From NCBI RefSeq assembly GCF_000970465.2, contig NZ_LAJE02000173.1:1-57228 (forward strand): 57,228 nt of DNA. Reading direction: 5' to 3'. Made by a program: the position numbers and the translations under genes. Below are positions 9,029-17,589 of the stretch, piece by piece; position 1 is the first letter of the stretch; every line of letters starts with the position of its first letter. Under the pieces are notes generated by a model that had not been told where the DNA came from, searched no databases, and saw only the letters and a list, made by a program, of their open reading frames with translations. This stretch comes from Devosia insulae DS-56 (GTDB taxonomy: Bacteria > Pseudomonadota > Alphaproteobacteria > Rhizobiales > Devosiaceae).

Positions 9029-10282
9029 TCAGCCGCGGCCGTGCGAGGCTCGGCTCCGGCGGGCCAACGAGTCGACGATGACCGCGATGGCGAGGACCGC
9101 GCCGGTAATCATGTAGCGTAGCGAGGAGCTGAGGTTGAGCAGCGTAAGCCCGTTCGATATCGCCTGGATGACGATGATGCCGAGCACTGCCGACCAGGCG
9201 CTGCCCCGCCCACCGAACAGGCTGGTGCCACCGATGACCGCCGCCGCGATGGCGTTGAGGTTGACGTCGCCGGTGCCGGCCTGCTGGCTCGACGAGGCGA
9301 GGCGCGATGCAGCAAGGATGCCGCCCGCGGCCGCCAGCGTCGAGCAGAGGACGAACGCCGACATGTAGATGCGCTTGACGTTGATGCCGGCGCGCCGCGC
9401 CGCCTCGCGGTTGCCGCCAACCGCAAACATCGAGCGCCCCCATTTGGTGCGGGTGAGGCCGTAGTTGAGCACCACCGCCAGCAGGACGAACAGCCCGAAC
9501 ATCCAGGGCAGGCCGCGGCCGAGATTGAGATACCAGCCGGCGAACAGCAGCGCCGCGGTGAGGATCAGCGCCTTGGTGACGACGAGCCGGATGGCGATCG
9601 GCGACAGCCCTTCGGCAAGGCGCTGCCGATTGGTGCCGAGCCCGCCAAGCACCATGGCAACGCCAGGCAGCACCGCCAGCCCATAGGTCACCCAGTCCGG
9701 AATGATCAGGATCTGCCCGAAGCGGACCAGCTCGGATTGATACGGCAGGTTAATCGATCCGGTCGAGCCGAGGAGGTAAAGCTGCAGCCCGAGCAGCGCC
9801 AACAGGCCCGCCAGTGTTGCCACGAAACTGGGCATGCCGAGCCGGGTGAAGAGGATGGCGTAGACCACGCCGACCAGGGCCCCGGTCCCCAGCGCGAGAA
9901 CGATCGCGAACACTAAGGGGATGCCGGCATTGACCCAGAGCACCCCGATGATCGCCGAGGCGAGCCCGCTCATCGAGCCGACCGACAGATCGATCTCGCC
10001 GAGGATCAAGACGCAGACGATGCCCAGCGAGATGACGCCCACCGTGGCGCAGTCGAACAGCAGGTTGACCAGATTGTTGGGCGCGAGGAACACCGGATTG
10101 AGCGCGGTAAACACCAGCGAGATCACCACGAGGCCGATGGCGACCGGCAGCATGCCCAGGTCGCCCGAGCGCACCCGGTCGAGAAAAGCCCGGAAGGCCC
10201 CGGCAAAGCTCTGGTCGTCGCGCAGGCGGTTGTCCGAGCGGTCGAGCGGCGCGGTGGCGGGGGGTCGATCAGCGTTGCTCAT
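9029..10282 (-). CDS. Sugar ABC transporter permease (XylH/RbsC-like)
   Basis: 417 aa, longer than RbsC-type permeases and closer to XylH. It has about ten or more membrane segments and the family signatures GEIDLSVGSMSGL and AAVIGGTSLFGGRGS. In the inner membrane it would form the channel for a pentose or related sugar, energised by the ATPase encoded next door, whose 3' end it overlaps by 14 bp. A GGAGGAG site precedes ATG 10282. Substrate is not known. Confidence 0.9.
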   Translation of the reverse strand: MSNADRPPATAPLDRSDNRLRDDQSFAGAFRAFLDRVRSGDLGMLPVAIGLVVISLVFTALNPVFLAPNNLVNLLFDCATVGVISLGIVCVLILGEIDLSVGSMSGLASAIIGVLWVNAGIPLVFAIVLALGTGALVGVVYAILFTRLGMPSFVATLAGLLALLGLQLYLLGSTGSINLPYQSELVRFGQILIIPDWVTYGLAVLPGVAMVLGGLGTNRQRLAEGLSPIAIRLVVTKALILTAALLFAGWYLNLGRGLPWMFGLFVLLAVVLNYGLTRTKWGRSMFAVGGNREAARRAGINVKRIYMSAFVLCSTLAAAGGILAASRLASSSQQAGTGDVNLNAIAAAVIGGTSLFGGRGSAWSAVLGIIVIQAISNGLTLLNLSSSLRYMITGAVLAIAVIVDSLARRSRASHGRG

Positions 10283-11081
10283 GGGCAGCTCCTCCGTCGC
10301 GATCGGCCCGCGATTTCTGCCGGCGGGTCACCGAATTCTCCGCCGCGCCGGTAATGGCCGCGACCAGGTCTTCGTGGCTGGTGTCGGCGGTGAACACCCC
10401 ATTGTTGCGGCCCAGCCGCAACACGACGATGCGGTCGGCCACGGCCCGCACCTCGTCCATATTGTGGCTGATGACGATCACCCCCAGGCCGCGGTCGCGC
10501 ACCCGCTCGATCAGGTTCAGCACTTCGGCGGTCTGGGCGACGCCCAGCGCCGCGGTCGGCTCGTCGAGCATGATGATCCGGGGGTCGCGCAGCAGGGAGC
10601 GGGCAATGGCAACGGTCTGGCGCTGGCCGCCAGACAGCGACGCGATGGGCAGGCGGACCGAGGGGATGCGCGCCGCGAGCTCGCTGAGCAGCGCCCAGGC
10701 CCTCAGCTCCATTTTGACCTCGTCGAGCCGCCAGGCCGACAGCTCATGGCCCAGAAACAGGTTGGCGACGACATCGAGGTTTTCGCACAGCGCCAGATCC
10801 TGGAACACCGTGGCGATGCCCATGCCGAGCGCCGCGCTGGGGTTGGCGAGGGTCACCGGCTGGCCCAGATACTCGATCGTCCCGGTGGTCGGCTGGTGCA
10901 CACCGGCGAGAATATTGACCAGCGTCGACTTGCCGGCGCCATTGTCACCGACCAGCGCCACCACTTCGCCGGCATGGATATCGAGTTCGATATCGGTGAG
11001 CGCTGACACCGCGCCAAAGCTCTTCGATATCTGCCTGAGGCGCAGGATTGGTTCGCCTGGAGCTGGGTTCGACTGGGGCAT
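10269..11081 (-). CDS. Sugar ABC transporter ATP-binding protein (single ABC domain)
   Basis: 270 aa with Walker A (GDNGAGKST), signature LSGGQRQTVAIARSLL, Walker B (IIMLDEPTAALG) and the H-loop (VIVISHNMDEV). Most sugar ATPases of this class (RbsA, XylG) have two ABC modules. This one has a single module, like the half-size ATPases of fructose-type importers in rhizobia. ATG 11081 is chosen because GTGGGAGG lies just upstream. It sits between the binding protein and the permease genes. Confidence 0.9.
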   Translation of the reverse strand: MPQSNPAPGEPILRLRQISKSFGAVSALTDIELDIHAGEVVALVGDNGAGKSTLVNILAGVHQPTTGTIEYLGQPVTLANPSAALGMGIATVFQDLALCENLDVVANLFLGHELSAWRLDEVKMELRAWALLSELAARIPSVRLPIASLSGGQRQTVAIARSLLRDPRIIMLDEPTAALGVAQTAEVLNLIERVRDRGLGVIVISHNMDEVRAVADRIVVLRLGRNNGVFTADTSHEDLVAAITGAAENSVTRRQKSRADRDGGAAHEQR

Positions 11082-11116
11082 TGCGACTGTTCCTCCCACC
11101 GCGATGGGCTTGATGC

Positions 11117-11144
11117 CCCGCCCGGAACGTCCGGACGGGGCGGG
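11117..11144 (-). other. GC-rich intercistronic stem-loop
   Basis: Between the binding-protein gene and the ATPase gene, CCCGCCC (11117-11123) pairs with GGGCGGG (11138-11144), and an alternative inner hairpin pairs CCGGA with TCCGG around 11122-11134. There is no U-run. Such structures often protect the upstream binding-protein mRNA, giving more binding protein than transporter. That role is inference. Confidence 0.45.
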
Positions 11145-11150
11145 TTCATC

Positions 11151-12197
11151 TTACTTGATGCCGAGCGCCGCGCAGGCCTCGGCATATTCGGCCGTGCAGA
11201 CTTCCGCCGCGGTCTGGATGCCACCGTCGAAGATGATCTCCTTGATGTTCTCCTTGGTCACCACCGCCGGCACGAACAGCTGCGAGGGCGTATCGTAGAG
11301 CGTATGCGTCGCCTCGGGCGGCGTGCCCGCGATCAGGCCCACCGCGGCTTCGGCGGCGGCCCGCGCCACGATCTCGGAGGGTTTCGAGATCGTGTTGTAC
11401 TGGTCGCCCGCGATGATCAGCTGCAGCGCCGCGATGGTGGCGTCATTGCCGGTCACCGGCGGCACCGGATCCACACCGGCCGCCTTGAGCGCCGCGATGG
11501 TGCCGCCCCCCGTGCCGTCATTGGCCGCCACCACCCCGACGATCTGGTCGCCGAACCGGGTGATCTGGCCGGCCACCCATTCCTGCGCCGCCGGAGGCGC
11601 CCAGTCGGGCGTATCGAATTCGGCCAGCGTCACGAAACCCGATGCGTCGAGGGCGCGGTCGATACCGTCGCGGATCAGGCCGGCCGCCGCGTCGGTGGGC
11701 GAGCCATTGACCTGCAGCACGCCGGCGCCGGCAGCAACACCCTTGGCCTTCAGGTGATCGACCAGCGACTGCGCGATGGCATAGCCGATGCCCTCATTGT
11801 CGAACGAGACGTAGAAATCGGCCTGCTGGTCCGGAATGGGACGATCATAGGCAATGACCTTGACGTCCTGCGAGTGGGCGATCTCGACCAGCGCCGCGGC
11901 AGCGGCGGAATCGACGGGGTCGAGCACCACGACGGTGGCGCCCTGCGCGATCACCGAGTTGAACTGCTGCTGCTGCAGCGCCGCATCGGCATTGGCGTTC
12001 TGGTAGATCAGCGTGCAATCGGCGCAGAGTTCCTTCATGGCGGCCTCAAAGCCCGGCCAATCGTGCTGCTCGTAGCGGGTGGAGGCCTGGTCGGGCATCA
12101 GGAAGGCGACGGTCGAGGCCGCCTGGGCGGCAGACAGGCCGGCGAAGGTGAGCAGAAGGGCTGCCGGGACGGAAGCCTTGAGAGTGGTGGTGCGCAT
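11151..12197 (-). CDS. Sugar ABC transporter periplasmic substrate-binding protein
   Basis: 348 aa. A signal peptide covers residues 1-24 (ALLLTFAGLSAAQAAS). The rest is a type-1 periplasmic binding fold of the XylF/RbsB class (Peripla_BP_4): VAFLMPDQASTRYEQHDWPGF, VVVLDPVDSAAAAALVE, VIAYDRPIPDQ and VVAANDGTGGGTIAALKAAG. The last three are typical hinge and ligand-contact regions. ATG 12197 is selected by an AAGGAGGAG site. It is the first gene of the leftward sugar operon and is preceded by a 220-bp region that should hold the promoter and the AraC-type regulator's sites. Confidence 0.9.
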   Translation of the reverse strand: MRTTTLKASVPAALLLTFAGLSAAQAASTVAFLMPDQASTRYEQHDWPGFEAAMKELCADCTLIYQNANADAALQQQQFNSVIAQGATVVVLDPVDSAAAAALVEIAHSQDVKVIAYDRPIPDQQADFYVSFDNEGIGYAIAQSLVDHLKAKGVAAGAGVLQVNGSPTDAAAGLIRDGIDRALDASGFVTLAEFDTPDWAPPAAQEWVAGQITRFGDQIVGVVAANDGTGGGTIAALKAAGVDPVPPVTGNDATIAALQLIIAGDQYNTISKPSEIVARAAAEAAVGLIAGTPPEATHTLYDTPSQLFVPAVVTKENIKEIIFDGGIQTAAEVCTAEYAEACAALGIK

Positions 12198-12417
12198 GCT
12201 TTCTCCTCCTTGGGTTTTTGGCGTGCGGTCTCGTCGCATCCCCCCGACGAGCCGGGGTCGACAGCCCGGCAAAAGCCTCCTCGATACGGCCCGGGGCGTG
12301 CCCTGGCCGATGCGGTCCTTTGCCGGATACTGATGGTCTGATCCCTTATTGGGGACGGCTGGTTCTAGGGCGGCCCGGCCGCGCAAAGCCGCGGCACCGC
12401 TCCCATGAGGCCTCTTG

Positions 12418-13302
12418 TCATGCGGCCTCCCTGAAACTCTTGTTTTCCGAGAGCAGGCGCCGGAACTGCGACGGCGTCACGCCGCGCTGCGCCAGGAATT
12501 GCCGGTTGAAATTGGAGAGGTTATTGAAGCCCGAGGCGTAGCAGACCTCGGTGACCGAGGCGCAATCGGGCGTCATCAGCAACTGACAGGCGAGGTTCAC
12601 CCTGAGACGGTTGACATACTTGGTCAGCGATTGCCCGGTGTGGCGGCGAAAGCTGCGTGACAGCGTCGACGGCGTAACCCCGGCGAGCTGCGCCAGGGTC
12701 GGCTCGTCGAGCGGCTCGACCAGGTTGTCGTTGATATGCGCCAGCACCTCGTTGAGGCCCTTGGACATGAAGCCGGAGGGGTCGGGGAGATAGCGCGGGC
12801 TGGTCAAGGTTTTGGCGCCGCTGTCGCGATCGAGCTCCACGAGTATCTGCAGGAACAGCGCAATGCGCTCGACGCCGCGCGCCTGGACCAGTTGGGCCAG
12901 CAGCGGGGCGACGCGCTCCGAGGTCTCGGCGCTGAACACCACGCCGGCGCGGCTGCGCTCGAACAGCCCTCTTGTGTCCGCGAGTTCGGGGAAACTGGCG
13001 ACGGCGCCATCGATGAAGCCTTCGGTGAACTGCATCACCCGGCTGCGCAGCGGCACCGACGTGCCGTCGGGGATCTCGCTCACCCAGTTATGCGGCAGGT
13101 TCGGCCCGACCAGCACCAGGTTGCCGCCGCTGAAGCGGCCGATGAAATCGCCGACGAAATAGTGCCCCGCGGTGGCGCAGACGAGGTGCAGTTCATACTC
13201 GGGGTGGAAGTGCCAGCGCACTGTGTGGAACGGGTAGCCGTGCTCCCACGCCTTGAAGGATTCCTTCTCGCCGATCCGCACGAGTTCCAGATCTGGATTC
13301 AT
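12418..13302 (-). CDS. AraC-family regulator with N-terminal cupin domain
   Basis: 294 aa. The N-terminal cupin (WHFHPEYELHLVCATAGHYFVGDFIGRF) would bind the sugar signal. The C-terminal 100 residues carry two helix-turn-helix units (LAQLAGVTPSTLSRSFRRH and VTEVCYASGFNNLSNFNRQF). It lies directly upstream of the sugar transport/kinase operon on the same strand and is its likely regulator. ATG 13302 follows GGGGGAGG. A GC-rich inverted sequence at about 12378-12397, just past the stop codon, may end its transcript. Confidence 0.9.
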   Translation of the reverse strand: MNPDLELVRIGEKESFKAWEHGYPFHTVRWHFHPEYELHLVCATAGHYFVGDFIGRFSGGNLVLVGPNLPHNWVSEIPDGTSVPLRSRVMQFTEGFIDGAVASFPELADTRGLFERSRAGVVFSAETSERVAPLLAQLVQARGVERIALFLQILVELDRDSGAKTLTSPRYLPDPSGFMSKGLNEVLAHINDNLVEPLDEPTLAQLAGVTPSTLSRSFRRHTGQSLTKYVNRLRVNLACQLLMTPDCASVTEVCYASGFNNLSNFNRQFLAQRGVTPSQFRRLLSENKSFREAA

Positions 13303-13838
13303 GCTGTCCTCCCCCGCGTCGCGGCCCTGCGGCTCACCGACTGCGATGTAGCGCCGGGTTGTTCCTGGCTGCCAACGACACAACGCTAATCCCCTGCCCG
13401 CGCCTCGCGCTACCACGCACTTGCGTTCCGTCCGATACTTTTTTGTCGAATTGCCCTGTCACATAGCTGTTTCTTGCAAGGCCCGGTGCGAGGTCGTGAT
13501 GTGCGCGGCCGCGGTCCGCACGAAGCGCAAGCGGCGATCCGCGAGACGAACCAGCCGATCACGGCACGTGGGACGTCGGTATGGAGGCCGGATGACTCGA
13601 GGTGTGAGGTGCCGCCGGGCCCTGGCGGCCCCCTACTGGTCGGCTGCATCGCCGGCTTGGTCATCGCCGGGTTTTCACACTCGGCCTCGGCTTCAGCGTT
13701 TCACCCCCGAGGCGACGGAGATGACCGTGGCCGCGTGATCCGACAGGCACCCTGTGAGCAGCGATGTCTGCCGGACCACTCCCTCGGCCCCAAGGGAGGC
13801 CGAAAGCTCTGCTGGAGCCGCTCGTGCGGCTCGCCGGA
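13303..13838. other. Gene-free stretch with a hairpin
   Basis: I find no convincing gene here. Open frames on both strands have low-complexity Arg/Pro/Ser-rich products typical of GC-rich non-coding frames. Close to the end of the ferritin-like operon, GAGCCGC (13815-13821) pairs with GCGGCTC (13826-13832). This could end that leftward transcript, although no U-run follows. The right-hand part of the stretch near 13302 should hold the AraC regulator's promoter. Confidence 0.4.
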
Positions 13839-14501
13839 TCAGGCGAGGAACGGTGTCGCTGCGGCCAACACCTGCGCCTTGGTCTTCGGCTTGTCGAAGG
13901 CGCCATCGAAGCCAGGCTTGCCGGCAAGCGGCCGAACTGCCGCGGCATGGCGAGCTTCCACGGAGTGGATCTGCAGCGCGGTGGTCAGCACTGGCGTGCC
14001 GATGAGGTTGCCCGCCTGCCCCTTGTACGCTGCGACACCCAGGTCTTCGAAGGTTGCCGACACCGCGACAAACGTCTCAAAGTTCGAGAACACGTCTGCG
14101 TACTTGCCGCCGGCAGTGAAATCGACGCCCGGTGCCTTGACCGCAGCGCTGCCGAGGGCGCCCTTCAACAGGGCGACGTGAGCAGTCTCATGCGCGCCAA
14201 TAGTGCGGAAGAGTTGACGGTACTGGCGGGGGATCAGGCCAGATGAGCCGTTGGCCTTCTTATAGAACGCCGCCTCGAGATATTCGAGCGTCAGCGCGAA
14301 GTTGAGGACATCGACCACCTGTTTGGGCAACCCGCCCGCAGCAAATGCGGTCTGCGCGGAAGCTGCGATGATGAGCGGCGCACTGCCAAGCGCGGCGGCG
14401 GGTAGCGCGTAGCGGGCAAACAGATGGCGGCGTCCGGCGTCGATGCGCTCACCAACCTCAGGGTCGATACCGTCGAGGATGAAGTCTTCTTGATTGTTCA
14501 T
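13839..14501 (-). CDS. Exported ferritin-like domain protein (pair A, downstream gene)
   Basis: 220 aa. After an arginine-pair N-terminus (GRRHLFARYALPAAALGSAPL) and a hydrophobic segment ending near AFAAG comes a ferritin_2-type four-helix domain. Presumed di-metal ligands are present in order: Glu in LEYLEAAFY, ExxH in HETAH, Glu in FEDLGVAAY and ExxH in VEARH. The signal with twin arginines suggests export by Tat. It starts 11 bp after the stop of its partner, with GAGGAAC as ribosome site, and is the relative of the gene at 18183-18839. Family members are linked to desiccation or oxidative stress, but activity is untested. Confidence 0.85.
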   Translation of the reverse strand: MNNQEDFILDGIDPEVGERIDAGRRHLFARYALPAAALGSAPLIIAASAQTAFAAGGLPKQVVDVLNFALTLEYLEAAFYKKANGSSGLIPRQYRQLFRTIGAHETAHVALLKGALGSAAVKAPGVDFTAGGKYADVFSNFETFVAVSATFEDLGVAAYKGQAGNLIGTPVLTTALQIHSVEARHAAAVRPLAGKPGFDGAFDKPKTKAQVLAAATPFLA

Positions 14502-14512
14502 GATCTTGTTCC

Positions 14513-15166
14513 TCAGCTCAGTGCGTTGGCGGTGACGGGCGTCACGATGAACGGCGCCGCCTTCGGGAGCACCTGCGACGGCAACAGCGCGCCATCGAGG
14601 CCCTTGGAGTTGACATTCTTGCCTCCGGCAGCGGCTTTGCCGAAACCGGACAGCAGTTCGGCAATAGTAGCGGCATGGCGGGCTTCGACCGAGACGATCG
14701 ACCCGGCCACCGCCAGGTAGTCGACGTTCTGGATCAGTTGGCCGGCACCGTTATAGGCCGCAACGCCGAGGTTCTCGAATACGTCGGCAGTGCCGAGAAC
14801 GCTTTTCTTGCTGGTGAAGTCGACCGAGGAGAAATCGACCTCGAGTCCCGGGATCGCCTTGCGACCAAGCGCCTTCTTGAGAAAGTCGCGGTGCGCAATC
14901 TCGTGGTCGCGTATGGCCTTCAGGTTGGAAAGTTCAACCTTGGTGATGCCTGCATAAGGCGTCTTGACCACCTGGATGTAGAAAGCGGCCTCAAGCTGTT
15001 CGAGTGCATAGGCGTAGTTCAATACGCCAATGTCACCGGCGCCGAGATCGGCGGCCAATGCTGTCGAGATACCGAAGTTGGGCAGCATCGCGCCGGCCAC
15101 CATCACGGTTGCACCTACGCCTGTCCACTTGAGCAAGTTCCGTCGGTTTAGCCCTGCGGTTATCAT
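14513..15166 (-). CDS. Tat-exported ferritin-like domain protein (pair A, upstream gene)
   Basis: 217 aa. The Tat motif NRRNLLKWTG is followed by a hydrophobic stretch ending ALAADLG. The ferritin-like domain has the four ligand motifs: LEQLEAAFY, HEIAH, FENLGVAAY and VEARH. ATG 15166 is preferred over upstream in-frame starts because it places the Tat motif at residues 8-10, and GGAACG lies before it. It forms a two-gene operon with the shorter-spaced partner downstream and is closest to the protein at 18851-19504. A periplasmic iron- or peroxide-handling role is inference. Confidence 0.85.
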   Translation of the reverse strand: MITAGLNRRNLLKWTGVGATVMVAGAMLPNFGISTALAADLGAGDIGVLNYAYALEQLEAAFYIQVVKTPYAGITKVELSNLKAIRDHEIAHRDFLKKALGRKAIPGLEVDFSSVDFTSKKSVLGTADVFENLGVAAYNGAGQLIQNVDYLAVAGSIVSVEARHAATIAELLSGFGKAAAGGKNVNSKGLDGALLPSQVLPKAAPFIVTPVTANALS

Positions 15167-15277
15167 GATCGTTCCGTTCCGAGTTTGTGAGCCCTCCATG
15201 GGCTCGCGCGAACGTAGCAACGGGTCCAGTCGCCGATTTGGGACGCTGGCTGTCAGGGTTTATTTTCGCATGAAACC

Positions 15278-15302
15278 GGAACGAAGATGATCTCGGGACG
15301 TT
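15278..15302 (+). promoter_or_regulatory. Candidate EcfG-type (general stress) promoter
   Basis: GGAAC (15278-15282), 16 bp, then CGTT (15299-15302) match the alphaproteobacterial EcfG consensus exactly. It points right, but the next clear gene (GST, 15670) starts about 360 bp further on. It may therefore drive a long leader, a small RNA or an unrecognised small gene. By chance alone roughly one such site could occur in the window, so on its own it is weak. Confidence 0.35.
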
Positions 15303-15669
15303 CGCGAGGACCCTGCCCCCCGCTCGAAGGCGTCGACCCGTCGATCGATGCCCCATCACCATTGCCGACCAGAACGGCAGCTATGCCACTTCGGGGCAAT
15401 GCGGCCAGTGGCGAAGCGGTTGGCTTCCAGCTCTCCCTCCGGCCTGAAACGGACCCTGGCGTCACACGTGCGATGACCCGCCGTTCCACTTGGCGAGGGA
15501 CCGTGGAAGTCCGCGCAATCAGCCTGGTAGCGAGCGGCTTCGTCTTTCATAAAAGCTGGCGAATGATCCGTATTCACCATAACGCGACTATGGGACAATC
15601 GCCTGGCGCCAGCAGTCATCGCATCCGTGATGTCTGCTGAAGGCGCGACGCCGATCCCGGAAGGACCAA
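15303..15669. other. Gene-free stretch upstream of the GST gene
   Basis: Open frames on both strands exist (for example 15287-15640 on the plus strand) but their products match nothing I know, have no good ribosome site and show non-coding composition. The stretch may be leader sequence from the candidate promoter at 15278. Confidence 0.35.
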
Positions 15670-16305
15670 ATGGCCGACTACCGACTGCACAGCTTCGCTC
15701 TCTCAGGCAACTCATACAAGGTCGCGCTCTTCCTGGAACTCGCAGGAGCCGATTGGGAGCCGATCTTTGTCGACTACCTGGGTGGCGAGACGCACACCGA
15801 TCGCTATCGAACGGAGGTGAACGAACTCGGTGAAGCGCCGGTGCTGGAACACGCCGGCCTCAGGCTCTCCCAGTCTGGTGTTATCCTGGACTACCTGGCC
15901 AAGACGACTGGCAAGTTCGGCCCGCGGTCCGAGCAAGAGGCGCGCGAAATCTGGCGCTGGGTGCTGTTCGACAACCACAAGTTCACCGGTTACTACGCAA
16001 CCTTGCGGTTCATGGTAGGGGTGAAGAAGGTCGAAGAGGACGCTGTCACGTCGTTCCTCCGCGAGCGCGCACTCGGTGCCTACCGCATCGTCGACAAGCA
16101 TCTTCGCGGCCAAGACTTCATTGTCGGCGACCGTCCGACGATCGCCGACTTTTCGCTGGCAGGCTACGTCTTCATGCCGGAGCCGACCGGGATCGACCGA
16201 TCGCAGTTCAGCGGCATCGAAGCGTGGAAAGCCCGGCTCATGGCGTTACCGGGCTGGCGGCACCCATACGACATCCTGCCTGGCCCTACGTCGCTGTCGC
16301 AGTGA
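15670..16305 (+). CDS. Glutathione S-transferase family protein
   Basis: 211 aa. The N-terminal thioredoxin-like domain begins YRLHSFALSGNSYKVALFLEL, with Ser in the active-site loop, and has the GSH-binding LGEAPVLEH and SQSGVILDYL motifs. The C-terminal helical domain contains the N-capping box (FIVGDRPTIADFSLAGYVF). It would conjugate or reduce electrophiles with glutathione in the cytoplasm. AAGGA precedes ATG 15670. It stands alone between the two ferritin-like operons. Confidence 0.9.
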   Translation: MADYRLHSFALSGNSYKVALFLELAGADWEPIFVDYLGGETHTDRYRTEVNELGEAPVLEHAGLRLSQSGVILDYLAKTTGKFGPRSEQEAREIWRWVLFDNHKFTGYYATLRFMVGVKKVEEDAVTSFLRERALGAYRIVDKHLRGQDFIVGDRPTIADFSLAGYVFMPEPTGIDRSQFSGIEAWKARLMALPGWRHPYDILPGPTSLSQ

Positions 16306-16350
16306 CTATTCTGGCGCGAGGCGGCGCGACGAGACAGACCGCCTCCGGTG

Positions 16351-16464
16351 CTCTGCTGCCAGAATTGCTTGTAGGTCAGCGACCACCGGCCAATGGCCCC
16401 GATGGCCTCGGGGCGCACCGAATAAAGCCTGCGCTGCGCATCGACGCGTTGCTCGAGGATGCCG
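16351..16464 (-). pseudogene. Fragment of an ArsR-family regulator gene
   Basis: About 110 bp are very similar to 27929-28042 inside the intact ArsR gene at 27883-28206. The shared peptide reads PEAI.AIGRWSLT..QFW and the preceding EQRVDAQRRLYSVR part. The N-terminal DNA-binding half and the C-terminal tail are absent. It is a decayed paralog. Confidence 0.75.
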
Positions 16465-16767
16465 CCGGCTGCGGATGAAAATCATCCAGCATCAGGTGCA
16501 GGCGGGGTGAGGTTGAGGAGATGGCATAACAGGTGTCCTGGAAACTGCTACAGCGACCTGGTGCCTGTTGCACTCAGTGGGTGCAGGCAGACGCGTCGAC
16601 ATTGCGGGCTGTGAGGCCAGCGGCCGACACTTGACCCTCCGTTGACGTTGTCGTCACGGCCTAGTGATGGGCGAGTCTGTAACCGCCTGACGGGCTGCGG
16701 CGAACTCCCTGACATTGGCGCCGCGAGCGCCTGACAAGGATCGAAACCAGAATCGTGAGGAATTGCC
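16465..16767. other. Upstream region of the spondin gene with repeat elements
   Basis: No gene is seen. TTGAC occurs twice 11 bp apart (16631 and 16642), and TGACG/CGTCA form a short dyad (16643-16656). They may be a promoter or operator for the spondin-domain gene. A further imperfect hairpin pairs TGCCTG and CAGGCA around 16564-16590. All regulatory readings are inference. Confidence 0.35.
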
Positions 16768-17553
16768 ATGACGCATCGTTCGCGCCAGATGACTGCTATT
16801 GCCTACGCCGTGCTTTCGGCTGCTGCCGTGTCGGTGGTGCCCGTGGCCGCGCAGGACAAGATGGCCCCCGACGCCATGATGGCCGGGCCGATGACCGACC
16901 CCATGATGATGGCCAATGACGCCATGGCGATGGGTTCGCCGATGATGGCAGGCGGCAAGACCATCATGATAACCTTCGAGAACGTACTGACCGGCCAGCC
17001 TTTCTCCCCCTCAGTGTTTGAAAGCCGTTCGGCGGCGGCCGCACCATTGTTCAAGCTCGGTGACAAGGCCAGCGACGCGCTGGCGGCGGTCGCCGAAGGC
17101 GGCAATATCGGAATGTTCAGCGTCGCCGCGGCAAAAAACACCGACTCCGCGATCGGCGACGCACAGCTCGCCATTCACGCGCTTCCGGGCCAGACCCGCA
17201 CCGTTTTCGTGCATGTCGACGAGGCGCATCCGTTAATCGATGGCGTCTGGATGCTCGGCAACACCAATGATGGCTTCTCCGGCTTTACCGGGTTCGATGG
17301 CTACGGACTGACCGCTGCCACGACCATCGACGTGCGTGGTTACGACGCCGGCTCGGAAATCAACAACGAGAAGAAGGGCTTTCTCGGCGCGCTCGGCGCT
17401 GGCAACGAACGCGACCCGGAGAACGGCGTCGTGACCTGGCATACGGGCATTCGCGGCGATGTCGACGCTCCCAAGGAGTGGAACTGGGACGTCAACGCAC
17501 CGGTGGCTCACGTGACCTTCACCCCCGTCGAGGCAATGCCCGCCGCGATGTAG
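16768..17553 (+). CDS. Secreted spondin-domain protein
   Basis: 261 aa. A signal peptide (YAVLSAAAVSVVPVAAQD) is followed by a Met/Asp/Ala-rich linker (PMTDPMMMANDAMAMGSPMM). Then comes a spondin_N-like domain: TIMITFENVLTGQPFSPSVF, LAAVAEGG, then WMLGNTNDGFSGFTGFD. The mature protein is probably periplasmic or released. The Met-rich linker could bind copper or be oxidised, which is speculation. A 9-bp hairpin follows its stop codon. Bacterial spondin-like proteins have no firmly known role. Confidence 0.85.
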   Translation: MTHRSRQMTAIAYAVLSAAAVSVVPVAAQDKMAPDAMMAGPMTDPMMMANDAMAMGSPMMAGGKTIMITFENVLTGQPFSPSVFESRSAAAAPLFKLGDKASDALAAVAEGGNIGMFSVAAAKNTDSAIGDAQLAIHALPGQTRTVFVHVDEAHPLIDGVWMLGNTNDGFSGFTGFDGYGLTAATTIDVRGYDAGSEINNEKKGFLGALGAGNERDPENGVVTWHTGIRGDVDAPKEWNWDVNAPVAHVTFTPVEAMPAAM

Positions 17554-17561
17554 CTCGAGAC

Positions 17562-17583
17562 GGGGTGCGGAAAACCGCACCCC
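17562..17583 (+). terminator. Hairpin after the spondin gene
   Basis: GGGGTGCGG (17562-17570), loop AAAA, CCGCACCCC (17575-17583): a perfect 9-bp stem 8 bp after the stop codon. There is no U-run, so termination would need help or the hairpin only protects the mRNA. Confidence 0.55.
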
Positions 17584-17589
17584 GCTTGC

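Noticed and set aside
13474-14181. A long plus-strand open frame opposite the ferritin-like gene
   Set aside because: It runs antisense to a clear gene, its product has low-complexity Ser/Arg/Pro content and it matches no family; it is a GC-rich shadow frame.
15287-15640. Plus-strand open frame just after the candidate EcfG promoter at 15278
   Set aside because: Its start lies inside the promoter and it has no ribosome site; the sequence is not protein-like.
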